From: JBOHNS01 sp050730835
Lineage (GTDB): Bacteria > Patescibacteriota > Saccharimonadia > Saccharimonadales > UBA4665
Assembly (NCBI GenBank): GCA_050730835.1
Contig: JBOHNS010000003.1
Span: forward strand, 1 to 59,035
DNA length: 59,035 nt
Direction of reading: 5' to 3'
Part shown: piece by piece, positions 40,048-47,365 of the stretch
Numbering within the stretch: the stretch's first letter is position 1
Layout of the letters: each line of letters begins with the position of its first letter
Program-made: the position numbers and the translations under genes
The notes under the pieces: generated by a model
What the model saw: the letters and a program-made list of their open reading frames with translations, nothing else
What the model was told of the DNA's origin: nothing
The model's database searches: none

Positions 40048-40145
40048 GACTGGAAAGAGCAGCGTGCGGTTTGCGCCAGCAAATTCGGCTTTTGCCGAAA
40101 GTACGCGATGAGAAAACCGCGTTAGCGGTTGTCTCATGGTTTAGC
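40048..40145 (+). ncRNA. Structured element family 1, copy E
   Basis: TGGAAAGAGCAGC, GCGT ... ACGC outer stem with inner TTCGGC TTTT GCCGAA, then GATGAG-AAAACCGC-GTTA-GCGGTTGT-CTCATGG. It overlaps the stop of the convergent minus gene. Confidence 0.5.
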
Positions 40146-40833
40146 GAGCATAATAGCGCCGGCGCGAATAAGGCAACTTGGCGTTAGCCAATCTTTGGGC
40201 TGTCAATTTATCGGCGTCCGAAACCGGCCAATTCATCGGCACGTAGTTGACGCTTTGTCTGGCATTTTGGACTTGGACTGGATTGGGCTGGCTATTATCG
40301 GCCGAGTAATTTTGGTATTCAGCCGGTGGCAGCGGTACAAAATAGACTGGCTGCGCCGCTTGAAATTGTTGCGGAGCTAGGTTGGGCTGCGTTTGAGTCG
40401 TCTGAGCATTCGATGCTTGAGTAGAATTAGAGCTTGAACCATTTTTTAGTTCATTTATTTTTTCTTGCGAATAGGTGAAAACGCGGTGCAACTGCTGATA
40501 ATTCCAGCCATTGAAAGTCAAATCTCTGTTTGTAGAGTTGACGCGAATTGTGGCGTTCACCAACCGCCGGCTGAAATCCACCTGGCTAATTTTGTCGTAC
40601 CAAATGGTCTGGACATTGAAAAACAGTGGCTTGCGATCAATCAGTATTAGCCGCTGGTTGGTCGCGGCCAGCATGCCAAAACCGCCCTCGTAATAACCAT
40701 TGACGCATTGCTCAACCTTCTCGTCCTCGTGCAAAACTTTACTAAGCTCCTTGACGCGAGCCGAATCCCAAATGCCGGATTTTCTAAAATTTATCTTTCT
40801 TAGCTGAGATTCGAGTTTGTGTAAACTTAACAT
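40141..40833 (-). CDS. PH-like (YokE-type) domain protein
   Basis: 230 aa. The N-terminal half fits a bacterial PH/YokE-like fold (VLHEDEKVEQCVNGYYEGGFGMLAATNQRLILIDRKPLFFNVQTIWYDKISQVDF). The C-terminal half is Gln/Asn/Pro-rich and disordered. No TM segment. Partner and function are unknown. Family 1 element E overlaps its 3' end. Confidence 0.62.
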   Translation of the reverse strand: MLSLHKLESQLRKINFRKSGIWDSARVKELSKVLHEDEKVEQCVNGYYEGGFGMLAATNQRLILIDRKPLFFNVQTIWYDKISQVDFSRRLVNATIRVNSTNRDLTFNGWNYQQLHRVFTYSQEKINELKNGSSSNSTQASNAQTTQTQPNLAPQQFQAAQPVYFVPLPPAEYQNYSADNSQPNPVQVQNARQSVNYVPMNWPVSDADKLTAQRLANAKLPYSRRRYYAR

Positions 40834-41067
40834 TATGCCTCCTTTTTAAAAGGGTTAAAATATTATAGCCTTTAAAATTATTTTATTATTTATTGTTTTA
40901 TTGAAAGGCTAGTGCAAGCTACTATATTGCTGTTTCAAATTTTAAACGGTTGGCTAATTCACAAAAACCATAAGATTTTAATCACAAACGCTCTAGAGAC
41001 AATTACTTCAAACGAGCTTATAAATAGCTTTAAATTAATTGGGTTAGTTTGCCCGACATGCCATAAT

Positions 41068-41723
41068 ATGGCTATGCTAACCGAGCAACACCAGTTACAA
41101 ATATTGGTCAAATTTTTTCATAAGGGCAAACGACTAGAGTACAAAAAAAGCCAGTATGTCATTCGGCCGGGCGAAGCGCCGGCTGGGGTTTTTATGTGGA
41201 ATCTGGCCTGGTCAAAGCCTATGATATCACCAAATATGGCGAAGAAAATTTGCTAATAATCCGAAAACCAGGCGAATTTTTGGGGTTGACTTGGGCCATA
41301 ACCGGCCAAGACCGGCAAATTGTCTACGAAACTTTGGACGCCACGACAGTTTGGCGGGTTTCGCGGCGCAAATTTATAGCCTTCATTCGCGAGCAGCCGG
41401 AAGCCGCGCTGCCTTTGCTTGATATGGTGACTAATATGTACCGTTTGCATTCCGAGCACATTTTGAGCCTGGAATATCGCACCGTGCGCGAGCGGCTAAT
41501 ATCATATTTGCTCTACACCGCCAATCGCTTTGGCGCAGTCCAACCCAGCGGCAAAATTTTACTAAACGTGCCGCTGCGCCATCAAGACATCGCCAGCTCC
41601 ATCAGCTGCAGCCGCGAAACCACCAGCCGTGCCATCGGCGAGCTGGAACGCAAAGGGCTTTTGACCAACAAGCAACTTTTTATAACACTCAAAAATCTCG
41701 ACGAATTGCGCAGTTATCTATAG
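41068..41723 (+). pseudogene. Crp/Fnr-family transcription regulator with a frameshift
   Basis: Frame 1 encodes the N-terminus of the cNMP-binding domain (LTEQHQLQILVKFFHKGKRL ... RPGEAPAGVF). Frame 2 continues YVESGLVKAYDITKYGEENL through to a winged-helix domain (VPLRHQDIASSISCSRETTSRAIGELERKG). The frame changes at a run of five T (41189-41193); six T would restore a ~219-aa protein. Downstream codons are intact, so the damage is recent, a sequencing error or a slippage switch. Confidence 0.8.
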
Positions 41724-41811
41724 TTTGGAAGTTAGAAGATGGAATTTGGAATATGGCAATAAGCTACGCTGCTTTCTAAGAAAATAATCGCGCCAGCGAT
41801 CGCCGCTAAGC

Positions 41812-41867
41812 CACCTTCCACCTTCCACCTTCCACCTTACACCTTACACCTTACACCTTACACCTTA
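41812..41867. repeat. Heptamer array CACCTTC x3 + CACCTTA x5
   Basis: Eight contiguous heptamers with one base change between sub-arrays, between the Crp-like gene and the convergent PRTase-like gene. Confidence 0.88.
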
Positions 41868-41878
41868 TAAATTCTAAC

Positions 41879-42565
41879 TCACTTCCAATTCAAAATCACG
41901 CTCTTGATCATAGCGATAACCGCCTCGTGGTCCGGCTGATCGTTTGTTTCATAATAATGATCGGTTTCGATATAGTCGCTGGCCACGCTCAAACAAACTA
42001 TTTCATCGGCCATAATGTGCATGTGGTCGACGGCTGGAACGCTAGCAATCGGCGTCGCGATAATTAGTTTTTCGATACTAATCGGCTTCAAAAAATCGGC
42101 CGCGACGTCCAGCGAAAAGCCGCTCTTCAGACCGTCGGACACCAAAATCACGTTATGACCCTTCAGTAAATCTTTGCTGATCAAACCGCCATCACCAATT
42201 AACCGGTTCATTTCGTGCGTCAGCTGAAAGCGCTGCTGGTCGATCAAGTTGCGATATTCTTCGCGTAATTCTTCCAAATCGCCCGTCGAATATTCCTGGT
42301 TATAAGTCAGCGTGCCTTCCTGGCTGACGGCGGCCAAAGCATTCGGCTCGCGCGGCAAAACAATCGGCGAGCTCATCAGCATCGTCAAAACTGAGTGCAA
42401 ACTGATGGCAATTTCCGCGGCCACCATCACCGAACTATCGCTCAGCGCCACCACCGCGCAGTTTTCGTAGCGATAATCGGCCGCCAATTTTTCGGCCAGC
42501 AGCTTGCCCGCTTGATCGCGGCTGGCAAAATACATTGAGCCCGTTTTCATTTCGTTGCTAGCCAT
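41879..42565 (-). CDS. Phosphoribosyltransferase-like protein
   Basis: 228 aa. NCAVVALSDSSVMVAAEIAISLHSVLTMLM and HNVILVSDGLKSGFSLDVAADFLK fit a PRTase-fold Rossmann core. In the PRPP loop the usual D-D/E-x-x-x-T-G is here S-D-G-L-K-S-G, so the first acidic residue and the Thr are changed and catalysis is doubtful. A long insertion (about 75-130) is helical. The natural substrate is unknown. Confidence 0.55.
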   Translation of the reverse strand: MASNEMKTGSMYFASRDQAGKLLAEKLAADYRYENCAVVALSDSSVMVAAEIAISLHSVLTMLMSSPIVLPREPNALAAVSQEGTLTYNQEYSTGDLEELREEYRNLIDQQRFQLTHEMNRLIGDGGLISKDLLKGHNVILVSDGLKSGFSLDVAADFLKPISIEKLIIATPIASVPAVDHMHIMADEIVCLSVASDYIETDHYYETNDQPDHEAVIAMIKSVILNWK

Positions 42566-42640
42566 CCTAATCCAAGTTTACCATTTGCAAGCAGCTTTTT
42601 CAGTAGCAATAATTAGCAAATAATGGTTTTTTGGTAGTCA

Positions 42641-42660
42641 AAAGCAGCTTAAGCTGCTTT
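42641..42660 (-). terminator. Rho-independent terminator downstream of tlyA
   Basis: AAAGCAGCTTAAGCTGCTTT is self-complementary and continues TTTTGA on the minus strand. It follows the tlyA stop by about 60 nt. Confidence 0.65.
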
Positions 42661-42718
42661 AATAATAAATCGCTTTAGCGGTTCAATAATGCCATATTCC
42701 GCCACTAACTACCATCTA

Positions 42719-43450
42719 CTATTTACCAACTACTAACTTATAAAACCGTTCCTGGTTGCCTTTGGCGCCCAAAACTCTCAAGTCGGCTTTGGCCAGGGTA
42801 ACAAAATATTGTTTGGCCCAGCTTTCAAAATCTTTGAAAATATCGCGCCGCAAATGATCATTTTTGATAACGCCTTTATGTTTGAAATTTGAGCTAGCAG
42901 CTTCAAACTGCGGCTTGACCATGGCCACTATTTGGGTTTTTTGACAACTAAGCCGCGCTATGCTAGGCAAAATTTCGCGCAAAGATATAAAGCTGACGTC
43001 GATCACGACAATATCCGGAACTTCTGATAGTTCACGCACATCGCGAACATCGGTTTGCTCATATAGTTCAATTTTTGGATTACCGCGCAAGCTGGATGCC
43101 AACTGGTTTGTGCCAACCTCAATATCAATTACTTTTCTAGCCGCGCGGCGCAACGCGTAATCCGTAAATCCGCCCGTGGAACTACCGACATCCAGAACAA
43201 CTTTTCCGCTAAAGTCTAAATCTAGCGCCGTAGCTACCGAAGCCAACTTCAGCGCCGCCCGACTAACATATTGTTCGCTAGCGACAAGTTCCAGACTAGC
43301 TTTTTCATCAACAAAAAATCCCGGTTTAGCAACCACCCGCCCAGCAACTTTCACCTGCCCAAGTTTAATATAACTCTCCGCCTGGCTACGAGTTGTGACC
43401 AAGCCTTTAGCTACTAGCGCTTGATCGAGCCGTAATTTAGAATTTGCCAT
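42719..43450 (-). CDS. tlyA: TlyA-family rRNA 2'-O-methyltransferase
   Basis: 243 aa. The N-terminal S4 domain (KLRLDQALVAKGLVTTRSQAESYIKLGQVKVAG) binds RNA. The FtsJ-like methyltransferase domain has VVLDVGSSTGGFTDYALRR (SAM-binding) and DIVVIDVSFISL. In characterised cases TlyA methylates 16S and 23S rRNA cytidines at 2'-O. It follows efp on the minus strand with 11 nt between. Confidence 0.9.
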   Translation of the reverse strand: MANSKLRLDQALVAKGLVTTRSQAESYIKLGQVKVAGRVVAKPGFFVDEKASLELVASEQYVSRAALKLASVATALDLDFSGKVVLDVGSSTGGFTDYALRRAARKVIDIEVGTNQLASSLRGNPKIELYEQTDVRDVRELSEVPDIVVIDVSFISLREILPSIARLSCQKTQIVAMVKPQFEAASSNFKHKGVIKNDHLRRDIFKDFESWAKQYFVTLAKADLRVLGAKGNQERFYKLVVGK

Positions 43451-43461
43451 GCTAATAACGG

Positions 43462-44028
43462 CTAATCCTTCACCCGTTCGCGGTAGGCGCCGGTCGTGGT
43501 ATCAATGGAAACAACTACACCTTCTTTTATAAAGGCTGGGACTTTGACGGTAATGCCGGTTTCTAACGTAGCGTTTTTCATGACACTAGAGGTTGTATCG
43601 CCTTTAACCGCGTCTTCGGTGTAAGTTACTTTTAGTTGCACATTTTTCGGCAAATCCAGACTAATTGGATTGCCATTAAAAAATTGCAGCGTTACTTTAT
43701 CGCCCTCTTTTATGTAGCCCGCGTAGTCCCCGACTAAATCGGCCGACACTTCAAACTGCTCGAAAGTCTGCTCGTTCATGAAGTGAAATGTTGCACCATC
43801 TGAATACAAATATTGTACAGTTTGATTCGTCACATCGGCAGTATCGAGCTTTTCGTTGCCTTTGAATGCCTTTTCTAAAACTCGACCATCGAACAAACTT
43901 TTTATGCGCACATTAACAATCGAACCGCCGCGCCCCATAACTTTTTGGCCATATTCGATCACGCGAAACGGCTGGCCTTCCCATTCAAAAACCGTGCCCT
44001 TTTTTAAATCGGTAATACTTAGCGCCAT
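43462..44028 (-). CDS. efp: Translation elongation factor P
   Basis: 188 aa with KOW-like domain I and two OB domains ending PAFIKEGVVVSIDTTTGAYRERV. EF-P relieves stalling at polyproline. The tip loop reads GQKVMGRGGSIVNV, so the position usually modified in EF-P (Lys in P-G-K-G-x) is Arg33. GGAG lies upstream of the ATG. It lies between a small unknown gene and tlyA. Confidence 0.94.
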   Translation of the reverse strand: MALSITDLKKGTVFEWEGQPFRVIEYGQKVMGRGGSIVNVRIKSLFDGRVLEKAFKGNEKLDTADVTNQTVQYLYSDGATFHFMNEQTFEQFEVSADLVGDYAGYIKEGDKVTLQFFNGNPISLDLPKNVQLKVTYTEDAVKGDTTSSVMKNATLETGITVKVPAFIKEGVVVSIDTTTGAYRERVKD

Positions 44029-44037
44029 AACTTTCTC

Positions 44038-44373
44038 CTATTTTAATTCGTCAATAATTTGTTCAATTTGCGCACTGATTTGCGCCACGTCCACCGCGCT
44101 GAAGACATTATATTCGCTAAGCGCCAAGATGTTAGCCCGCAGCGAACCTAGCATTTTTCTAGCAGTCCGAGCATTTTCTAGCTGCTCATCTTTATTTTCG
44201 CTCATTTCATAATCACGAATGTCCAGCCTGGCGTCAGCCATTTCCCGCCGCAAACCATTAATAAGCTTAGCCTCTTTAACTGGCAAACTCAAAACATCAA
44301 TTCCCGACAATATGCCGTTAAATTGAGTCTGAAGCTGCGAAGCTAATAAAAAAGGCGAGCTTTGTTTTTCCAT
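44038..44373 (-). CDS. Small hypothetical helical protein
   Basis: 111 aa, predicted all-helical, with heptad-like patterning (coiled coil) and no recognised motif. It lies between rpsR and efp with 9 nt before efp, so it is co-transcribed with translation genes. The first residues MEKQSSPFLLASQL carry no signal. Confidence 0.5.
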   Translation of the reverse strand: MEKQSSPFLLASQLQTQFNGILSGIDVLSLPVKEAKLINGLRREMADARLDIRDYEMSENKDEQLENARTARKMLGSLRANILALSEYNVFSAVDVAQISAQIEQIIDELK

Positions 44374-44395
44374 ATTACCTTTTGTTAAAAATTAC

Positions 44396-44500
44396 TATAG
44401 AGTGATGCAATGCAAGGAAGCGATGAAGCCCGCAAGCGAGCCGTATTAAAATACGGCGAGCGCGGACTGGAATTGCTGACGCCGCAGTGCGCGCTCTATA
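44396..44500 (-). ncRNA. Structured element, family 2-like copy H
   Basis: Outer TATAGAG/CTCTATA; inside AGCGATGAAGCCCGCAAGCGAGC, hairpin CGTATT/AATACG, then GCGCGGACTGGAATTGCTGACGCCGC in pieces. It fills the rpsR-44038 gene spacer. The hairpin tip is identical to that of copy F. Confidence 0.45.
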
Positions 44501-44513
44501 TTAATTTTAACTC

Positions 44514-44717
44514 TTAGTTGTTAGCTACAAATGGAAGTAATGCAATGTGCCGGGCACGCTTAATCGCCACCGCCAAATGGCGCTGCTGGCTCTCGTTCAA
44601 GCCCGTCTTTTTGCGCGTTTCGATTTGCCCGTAAATATTGACGTAGCGCTGCAACGTCTTAAAATCTTTGTAGTCAAAATAAGCTACATCAGTTTTATGT
44701 TTAAAAATCTTCGCCAT
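44514..44717 (-). CDS. rpsR: 30S ribosomal protein S18
   Basis: 67 aa from ATG 44717: KIFKHKTDVAYFDYKDFKTL and RKKTGLNESQQRHLAVAIKRARHIALLPF are diagnostic. S18 pairs with S6 on the 30S platform. It is in an operon with rpsF and ssb, as in most bacteria. A TTG further upstream lies inside element B and is rejected. Confidence 0.96.
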   Translation of the reverse strand: MAKIFKHKTDVAYFDYKDFKTLQRYVNIYGQIETRKKTGLNESQQRHLAVAIKRARHIALLPFVANN

Positions 44718-44725
44718 AATTTTCT

Positions 44726-44809
44726 GGAACGGAGACAAACCTACGGTTTTTCTCGTCGCGCCGGCAAAATGGAATACATTTTGTCGGGCTGCTCTTTTCC
44801 CCTCCGTCC
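44726..44809 (-). ncRNA. Structured element family 1, copy B (rpsR leader)
   Basis: Minus strand: GGACGGAG ... CTCCGTTCC closing stem, GGAAAAGAGCAGC, hairpin CAAAATGTATTCCATTTTG, GCGCGACGAG-AA-AAACC-GTA-GGTTT-GTCTCC. It ends 8 nt before the rpsR ATG, suited to translational control. Confidence 0.6.
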
Positions 44810-44863
44810 ATGCTCCTTTCTTGTTTAATCTTAATAATTACGCTAATTATTTTAACGAATTTT

Positions 44864-44963
44864 GGCTAGTGCAGTTTGGGATGGAAACCGAGCACAAAAT
44901 CTTAAGCTGTATTTTAATACAGTGTAGATTTTTGACGCAGGTTTACGCCCAAAATGTGCAGCC
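44864..44963 (-). ncRNA. Structured element family 2, copy G
   Basis: GGCT/AGCC, then GCA-TTTGGG/CCCAAA-TGC, GGGATGGAAACCGAGCAC, hairpin CTGTATT/AATACAG and GACGCAGGTTTACG. It lies just after the ssb stop. Confidence 0.5.
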
Positions 44964-44972
44964 ATAAATTTG

Positions 44973-45461
44973 TTAAAATGGGATGTCGTCTAGATTAATC
45001 GGCTCGTCGCCGATATCTTCAATGGCGACATCTTCGTCTTTAGCTTTTTTGCTAGGCGCCGGTTTGCCGGTGGAACCATTGTCGTTGTCGTCGCTAGAGT
45101 TGGAGCCGCCATTATCATCGCTGCCGCCAGCGCGGCCATTTAAGAATGTTACGTCGCTAGCGTTTACTTCGACTTTGCTGCGCTTCACGCCGTCTTGTTC
45201 CCAACTGCTTGATTGCAATCTGCCTTGAACCAGGCAGCGGCTGCCTTTTGTCAAATATTGACTAACGCGCTCGCCCAGCGCTGCCCAGGCTACGATATTG
45301 ACGAAATCGGTCGCCTCTTGCCACTCGCCGCTTTGATTTTTGTAGGCGCGGTTGAGCGCCAAGCTAAAACTGCATACGCTTTGGCCGCTCGGGATTTGGC
45401 GCAATTCCGGATCGCGCGTTAAATTGCCCATTAAAATTACTTGATTTACGCTTCTGGCCAT
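44973..45461 (-). CDS. ssb: Single-stranded DNA-binding protein
   Basis: 162 aa: the OB fold (residues 1-105, VNQVILMGNLTRDPELR, FVNIVAWAALGE), an acidic Ser/Asn/Asp-rich linker, and the canonical acidic tip NLDDIPF that recruits repair and replication proteins. It lies between rpsF and rpsR with structured spacers on both sides. Confidence 0.96.
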   Translation of the reverse strand: MARSVNQVILMGNLTRDPELRQIPSGQSVCSFSLALNRAYKNQSGEWQEATDFVNIVAWAALGERVSQYLTKGSRCLVQGRLQSSSWEQDGVKRSKVEVNASDVTFLNGRAGGSDDNGGSNSSDDNDNGSTGKPAPSKKAKDEDVAIEDIGDEPINLDDIPF

Positions 45462-45471
45462 AATCTATCGC

Positions 45472-45561
45472 GGGGCTAATAAGACAAAACTACGTTTTTC
45501 CCACCAGCGCGGTCAAAATGGAATACATTTTGCTTTAAGCTGCTCTTTTGCCTTTAACCCC
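45472..45561 (-). ncRNA. Structured element family 1, copy C (ssb leader)
   Basis: GGGGTTAA ... TTAGCCCC closing stem (8 bp), AAAAGAGCAGC, the same CAAAATG..CATTTTG hairpin, then AAAAC-GTA-GTTTT-GTCTTATT. It ends 10 nt before the ssb ATG. Confidence 0.6.
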
Positions 45562-45593
45562 TACTCCTTTCTGCTTTGTTAATCATACCAAAC

Positions 45594-45983
45594 CTAAGAC
45601 TCTTCGTCATCTTCATTAGCGTCGTCATCCTCTTTGCCGCCGCCAACTTGCGCGCGCGCGGCTTTTTCGGCCTTGGCGGCTTCGGCTTTGGCGATGGCCT
45701 TTAAATCTGGCCTGGTAATTAGAAAACGTATGACTTCGCCAGTAATATTGAGCGTCGATTCGACTTTGGCAACGTTTGCGCCGGGCAATTCGACCGTGTA
45801 AAAAATGTAAATCGCCGATTCCGCCTTTTTAATTTTATAGGCCAGCTTGCGCTTGCCCCAATTATCGGATTTAACGACTTTGCCGCCGTTATCCGTAAAT
45901 ATTTTTTGGACGCGCTTTTCGGACTTTTCCAGATCGATTTCCAGATCCGGATCGTAGAGCACCACGATTTCGTATTGATTCAA
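45594..45983 (-). CDS. rpsF: 30S ribosomal protein S6
   Basis: 129 aa: NQYEIVVLYDPDLEIDLEKSEKR ... NWGKRKLAYKIKKAESAIYIFYTVEL matches S6. The C-terminus carries an Ala/Lys stretch and an acidic tail (EDDDANEDDEES). TTG start with AGGAGG upstream. First gene of the rpsF-ssb-rpsR operon. Confidence 0.95.
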   Translation of the reverse strand: MNQYEIVVLYDPDLEIDLEKSEKRVQKIFTDNGGKVVKSDNWGKRKLAYKIKKAESAIYIFYTVELPGANVAKVESTLNITGEVIRFLITRPDLKAIAKAEAAKAEKAARAQVGGGKEDDDANEDDEES

Positions 45984-46062
45984 TTTGCTAAAACCTCCTT
46001 TGGATTATAAAGCCCGCGCGCACTTTAATTTTGGCCGCGAGCTAAAGTTTATTAATATTAGC

Positions 46063-46091
46063 AGCTTAGCGCATTTACCTCTATTCGTCAA
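46063..46091 (-). promoter_or_regulatory. Promoter of the rpsF-ssb-rpsR operon
   Basis: -35 TTGACG (46091-46086), 17-nt spacer, -10 TAAGCT (46068-46063), giving a leader of about 70 nt. The -10 is a partial match. Confidence 0.45.
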
Positions 46092-46253
46092 GCAAATTAT
46101 CAGCCGCCGTTACAGCTCAATATCGCAACCTGGTAAAACATCCCATTTTTGACGCGATCGGTTCAATTATGCAACGCAGGATTAACTTTGGTTAAGGTTT
46201 TTATTTGTTAAATTTTAGAGTTTTTCGACTATAGCTTTTTAGTTGGAGGTTTT

Positions 46254-47132
46254 TCAAGCGGCTGGGGCTAGATCTAATTGCGAACAAATTTGGCGCAAGA
46301 GCAGACTACCGATTCTTTGGATTTTCCGAGCCCGTTTTTCACGGTTACGCGTCTGGCCAAAAGCAATCTCGTCGTGCACGACTTTTAGAGGTGCTTTTGC
46401 GTCTGGACACCACAAATTTTGGTTCAGCAATTGTTTGTAGCACCCATGCAAACAAGCCGTGTGCGGCTTGATAGCCAGTGCCAGGAACTGGTGTGCCAGA
46501 GCGCATTGTCGCTGTCTATCATCCTGGCTGTCCAGATTGTAAACTCGTAAAAATTCATTAATCAGTTTAGTTGGAATATTATCGACTGTTTGATTGTCCA
46601 GCACATAAGTTTCAAAAAATTGTTTGACCGATGTTTTGTCCATAATTCTAACCTCGCCGCTGGTTTGCAAACGCTGGATTTGCTCGTCGCTAAGCTTTGC
46701 TTGCCTCGGCGAATCGCCGTTAAAATCCAGGCCAAAGCGCGGCACATAGCCGGCGGCGCAAAAAACTAGTGCCTTAAAACGCGCTTCGTTGCTTTGCGGC
46801 AGGATCGGCCCACCGTAAGCCGAATGATAAGCATCGTGATACAAGCGCATGACGAACTGGCCACGACAATCGCGCACGGCACGGCCGTCTTGGCTGGCTA
46901 ATTCTGGAGATGAACTGGGATGATAGGCGTGGTTCCAGTCGGCGTAATTTTTGCCGCCGGCCGATCTTCGCTCGGCATTAAGCACAGTATTTTCTATTAA
47001 AACCTGGGTTGAAACGTTCGGCACAAGCAAAAGCGGTACGCCGGTTAATTCGTCGATAGGCGTCGCCTCGCGTCTAGAGTCTAGTTGGAGTGCCTGGCTC
47101 GACGGATTATTTAGCGAGAGTTCCGGCGACAT
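46254..47132 (-). CDS. Conserved-looking protein of unknown function
   Basis: 292 aa, soluble, no signal peptide. It has histidine pairs NHAYHP and YHDAYH (about residues 68-73 and 98-103), an arginine-rich C-terminus (NREKRARKIQRIGSLLLRQ) and scattered cysteines (HTACLHGCYK). The paired His may bind metal, and a nuclease-like or RNA-related role is possible, but no family is recognised. It is flanked by the ftsK terminator and the rpsF promoter, so it is probably monocistronic. Confidence 0.55.
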   Translation of the reverse strand: MSPELSLNNPSSQALQLDSRREATPIDELTGVPLLLVPNVSTQVLIENTVLNAERRSAGGKNYADWNHAYHPSSSPELASQDGRAVRDCRGQFVMRLYHDAYHSAYGGPILPQSNEARFKALVFCAAGYVPRFGLDFNGDSPRQAKLSDEQIQRLQTSGEVRIMDKTSVKQFFETYVLDNQTVDNIPTKLINEFLRVYNLDSQDDRQRQCALAHQFLALAIKPHTACLHGCYKQLLNQNLWCPDAKAPLKVVHDEIAFGQTRNREKRARKIQRIGSLLLRQICSQLDLAPAA

Positions 47133-47154
47133 TATTGGTTAGCCTCTTGCCGCC

Positions 47155-47191
47155 AAAAGAAAAACCTGTGCCGCCTCAGCAGCACAGGTTT
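47155..47191 (-). terminator. Rho-independent terminator of ftsK
   Basis: Minus strand AAACCTGTGC (47191-47182) pairs with GCACAGGTTT (47171-47162), followed by TTTTTCTTTT. Confidence 0.82.
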
Positions 47192-47365
47192 GGCATTTTT
47201 GACAATAGAACAGCTCTTTAAGAAGAGCCAAGCGGCAGCGGCAGACCCGAATTTTACTATTCAGAAACGCCTGAATTGCCGCCACTTGATGCCCTCCATT
47301 TGGCATGTTTATTTTAATTTTATGTTAAAACAAAACGCTAGCGAAATGCAAGTTTTTATTAAATT

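Larger units (their letters stand above)
39818..40140. other. Non-coding region after ychF with structured elements and a duplicated tail
   Basis: Order: family 1 copy D (39819-39867), AT-rich linker, inverted repeat AGAGAAATC/GATTTCTCT (39901-39936), a family 1 3' half (39937-39975), the ychF tail remnant (39978-40028), then family 1 copy E. Confidence 0.65.

Noticed and set aside
41812..41867. CRISPR array
   Set aside because: Seven-base units are contiguous without spacers, and no cas genes are present.
44718..44738. Longer S18 start at TTG 44738
   Set aside because: The added residues lie in element B, and ATG 44717 begins the conserved MAKIFKHK.
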